Shown here: positions 63,456 to 64,000 of the stretch, piece after piece
How the letters are laid out: every line of letters begins with the position of its first letter
How positions within the stretch are numbered: position 1 is the stretch's first letter
Assembly: GCF_021272345.1 (NCBI RefSeq)
Contig: NZ_JAJSDQ010000009.1
Location: 26,643 to 90,642 of the forward strand
From: Ornithinimicrobium sediminis
GTDB taxonomy: Bacteria > Actinomycetota > Actinomycetes > Actinomycetales > Dermatophilaceae
Length of the DNA stretch: 64,000 nt
Direction of reading: 5' to 3'
Program-made: the position numbers and the translations under genes
Notes under the pieces: generated by a model
Databases searched by the model: none
Seen by the model: only the letters and a program-made list of their open reading frames with translations
What the model was told of the DNA's origin: nothing

Positions 63456-64000
63456 TCAGGCCGGGCGGTCCTCCGCGGCGTCCATCGCGGCGTAGATCCG
63501 CTTGGCCGACACCGGCTGCGGGGTGCCCAGCCGCTGCGCGAACAGCGAGACCCGCAGCTCCTGGATCTGCCAGCCGATGTCCCGGACGTCGGCGTCACCA
63601 CGGCGGTGCGGCGGCAGGGCCGCCACGAAGTCGGCGTACTCCTGCTCCACCACGTGCACCTGCTCCATCCGGTCGGTGTCCCGCCGCAGGTCCTGCACAC
63701 CCTTGTCGAGCCGCTCGGCCATCGCTCGCAGGTAGGTGACCAGCCGGGGCAGCCGGCGGTAGCCGGTGTCGGCGACGAACCCCGGCCGGACCAGCGCCGC
63801 GAGCTGGACGCGCAGGTCGGCGACGAGCCCGGCAGCGGCGGGGGCGGTGACGCGGGACAGCTGCAGCGACACCTGCCGCGCCGTGTCCAGCACGGGCACG
63901 AGGTGCTCCACGATCTCGATGACGCGCGGCGTCGTCTGCTGGCGCACCCCGGCGAGCGCCCGGTCGAAGTCCTCCGGGGAGCGCACGGTGGCGCCCGGCA
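63456..64000 (-). CDS. hrpA: HrpA-like RNA helicase, C-terminal part (truncated by window edge)
   Basis: The reading frame enters from the right edge (PGATVRSPEDFDRALAGV) and ends at 63456. The 181 visible residues match the C-terminal DUF3418 region of HrpA-type DEAH-box RNA helicases, including RRLPRLVTYLRAMAERLDKG and DIGWQIQELRVSLFAQRLGT. The helicase core itself lies outside the window, so the assignment rests on this tail. In other bacteria HrpA resolves stalled ribosomes or acts on mRNA. Confidence 0.85.
   Translation of the reverse strand, partial: PGATVRSPEDFDRALAGVRQQTTPRVIEIVEHLVPVLDTARQVSLQLSRVTAPAAAGLVADLRVQLAALVRPGFVADTGYRRLPRLVTYLRAMAERLDKGVQDLRRDTDRMEQVHVVEQEYADFVAALPPHRRGDADVRDIGWQIQELRVSLFAQRLGTPQPVSAKRIYAAMDAAEDRPA

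Overview
The window reads as chromosomal core DNA of a high-GC Gram-positive actinobacterium. The evidence is the dcw (division and cell wall) gene order, a wag31-type DivIVA, SepF, FtsQ/FtsW/FtsI, a sigma factor with a long Ala/Lys-rich N-terminal linker, a DUF3152 protease, and frequent GTG starts with 4-bp stop/start overlaps. A member of the Micrococcales near Intrasporangiaceae or Ornithinimicrobiaceae is plausible, but that placement is inference. I saw no rRNA, tRNA, CRISPR array, insertion sequence or prophage.

Layout. 0-6.1 kb: a stand-alone Flp-type pilin, oligopeptidase B and the replicative polymerase DnaE. 6.1-8.9 kb: a lipoprotein, then a minus-strand set of a TraR/DksA zinc-finger protein, signal peptidase II and an RluA-type pseudouridine synthase. 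9.0-13.2 kb: divIVA (with an unusual run of 11-residue repeats), yggT, sepF, yggS, pgeF and a second, very short DivIVA-domain gene. 13.2-20.3 kb: a compact Tad/Flp pilus locus (flp, tadE, tadG, cpaB, tadZ/cpaE, tadA, tadB, tadC). It sits between ftsZ and the pgeF-yggS-sepF-yggT-divIVA block that normally follows ftsZ directly. 20.5-34.9 kb: the dcw operon mraZ-rsmH-ftsL-ftsI-murF-mraY-murD-ftsW-murG-murC-ftsQ-ftsZ, on the minus strand, with eight 4-bp gene overlaps. The mraZ promoter carries TGGGG-type repeats spaced 5 bp apart, the form expected of an MraZ operator.

35.3-39.9 kb: a plus-strand moxR / DUF58 / transglutaminase operon. 39.9-43.6 kb: an alpha-amylase-like glycosidase, an alpha/beta hydrolase and an MFS permease. 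43.8-52.3 kb: an accessory-looking stretch with a leaderless trypsin-like protease, membrane proteins, a secreted DUF3152 metalloprotease with a peptidoglycan-binding domain, a CBS-domain protein, a lipoprotein and a nitroreductase-like protein. At least three decayed genes lie among these (lipoprotein, GAF-ANTAR regulator, alpha/beta hydrolase). 52.3-64 kb: the principal sigma factor, UspA, DUF4192, EcsC, PAC2, an S9 peptidase, two related two-TM envelope proteins, a CoaE-GrpB fusion, a DUF1232 protein and the C-terminus of an HrpA-like helicase running off the right edge.

Together the central 30 kb makes the envelope and septum: lipid-II synthesis (MurC/D/F, MraY, MurG), septal synthesis (FtsW/FtsI), the divisome (FtsZ/Q/L, SepF) and polar growth (DivIVA). 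A surface pilus is encoded physically inside that block. Start sites were chosen from ribosome-binding sites and overlaps and are stated where they matter. No database search was run.
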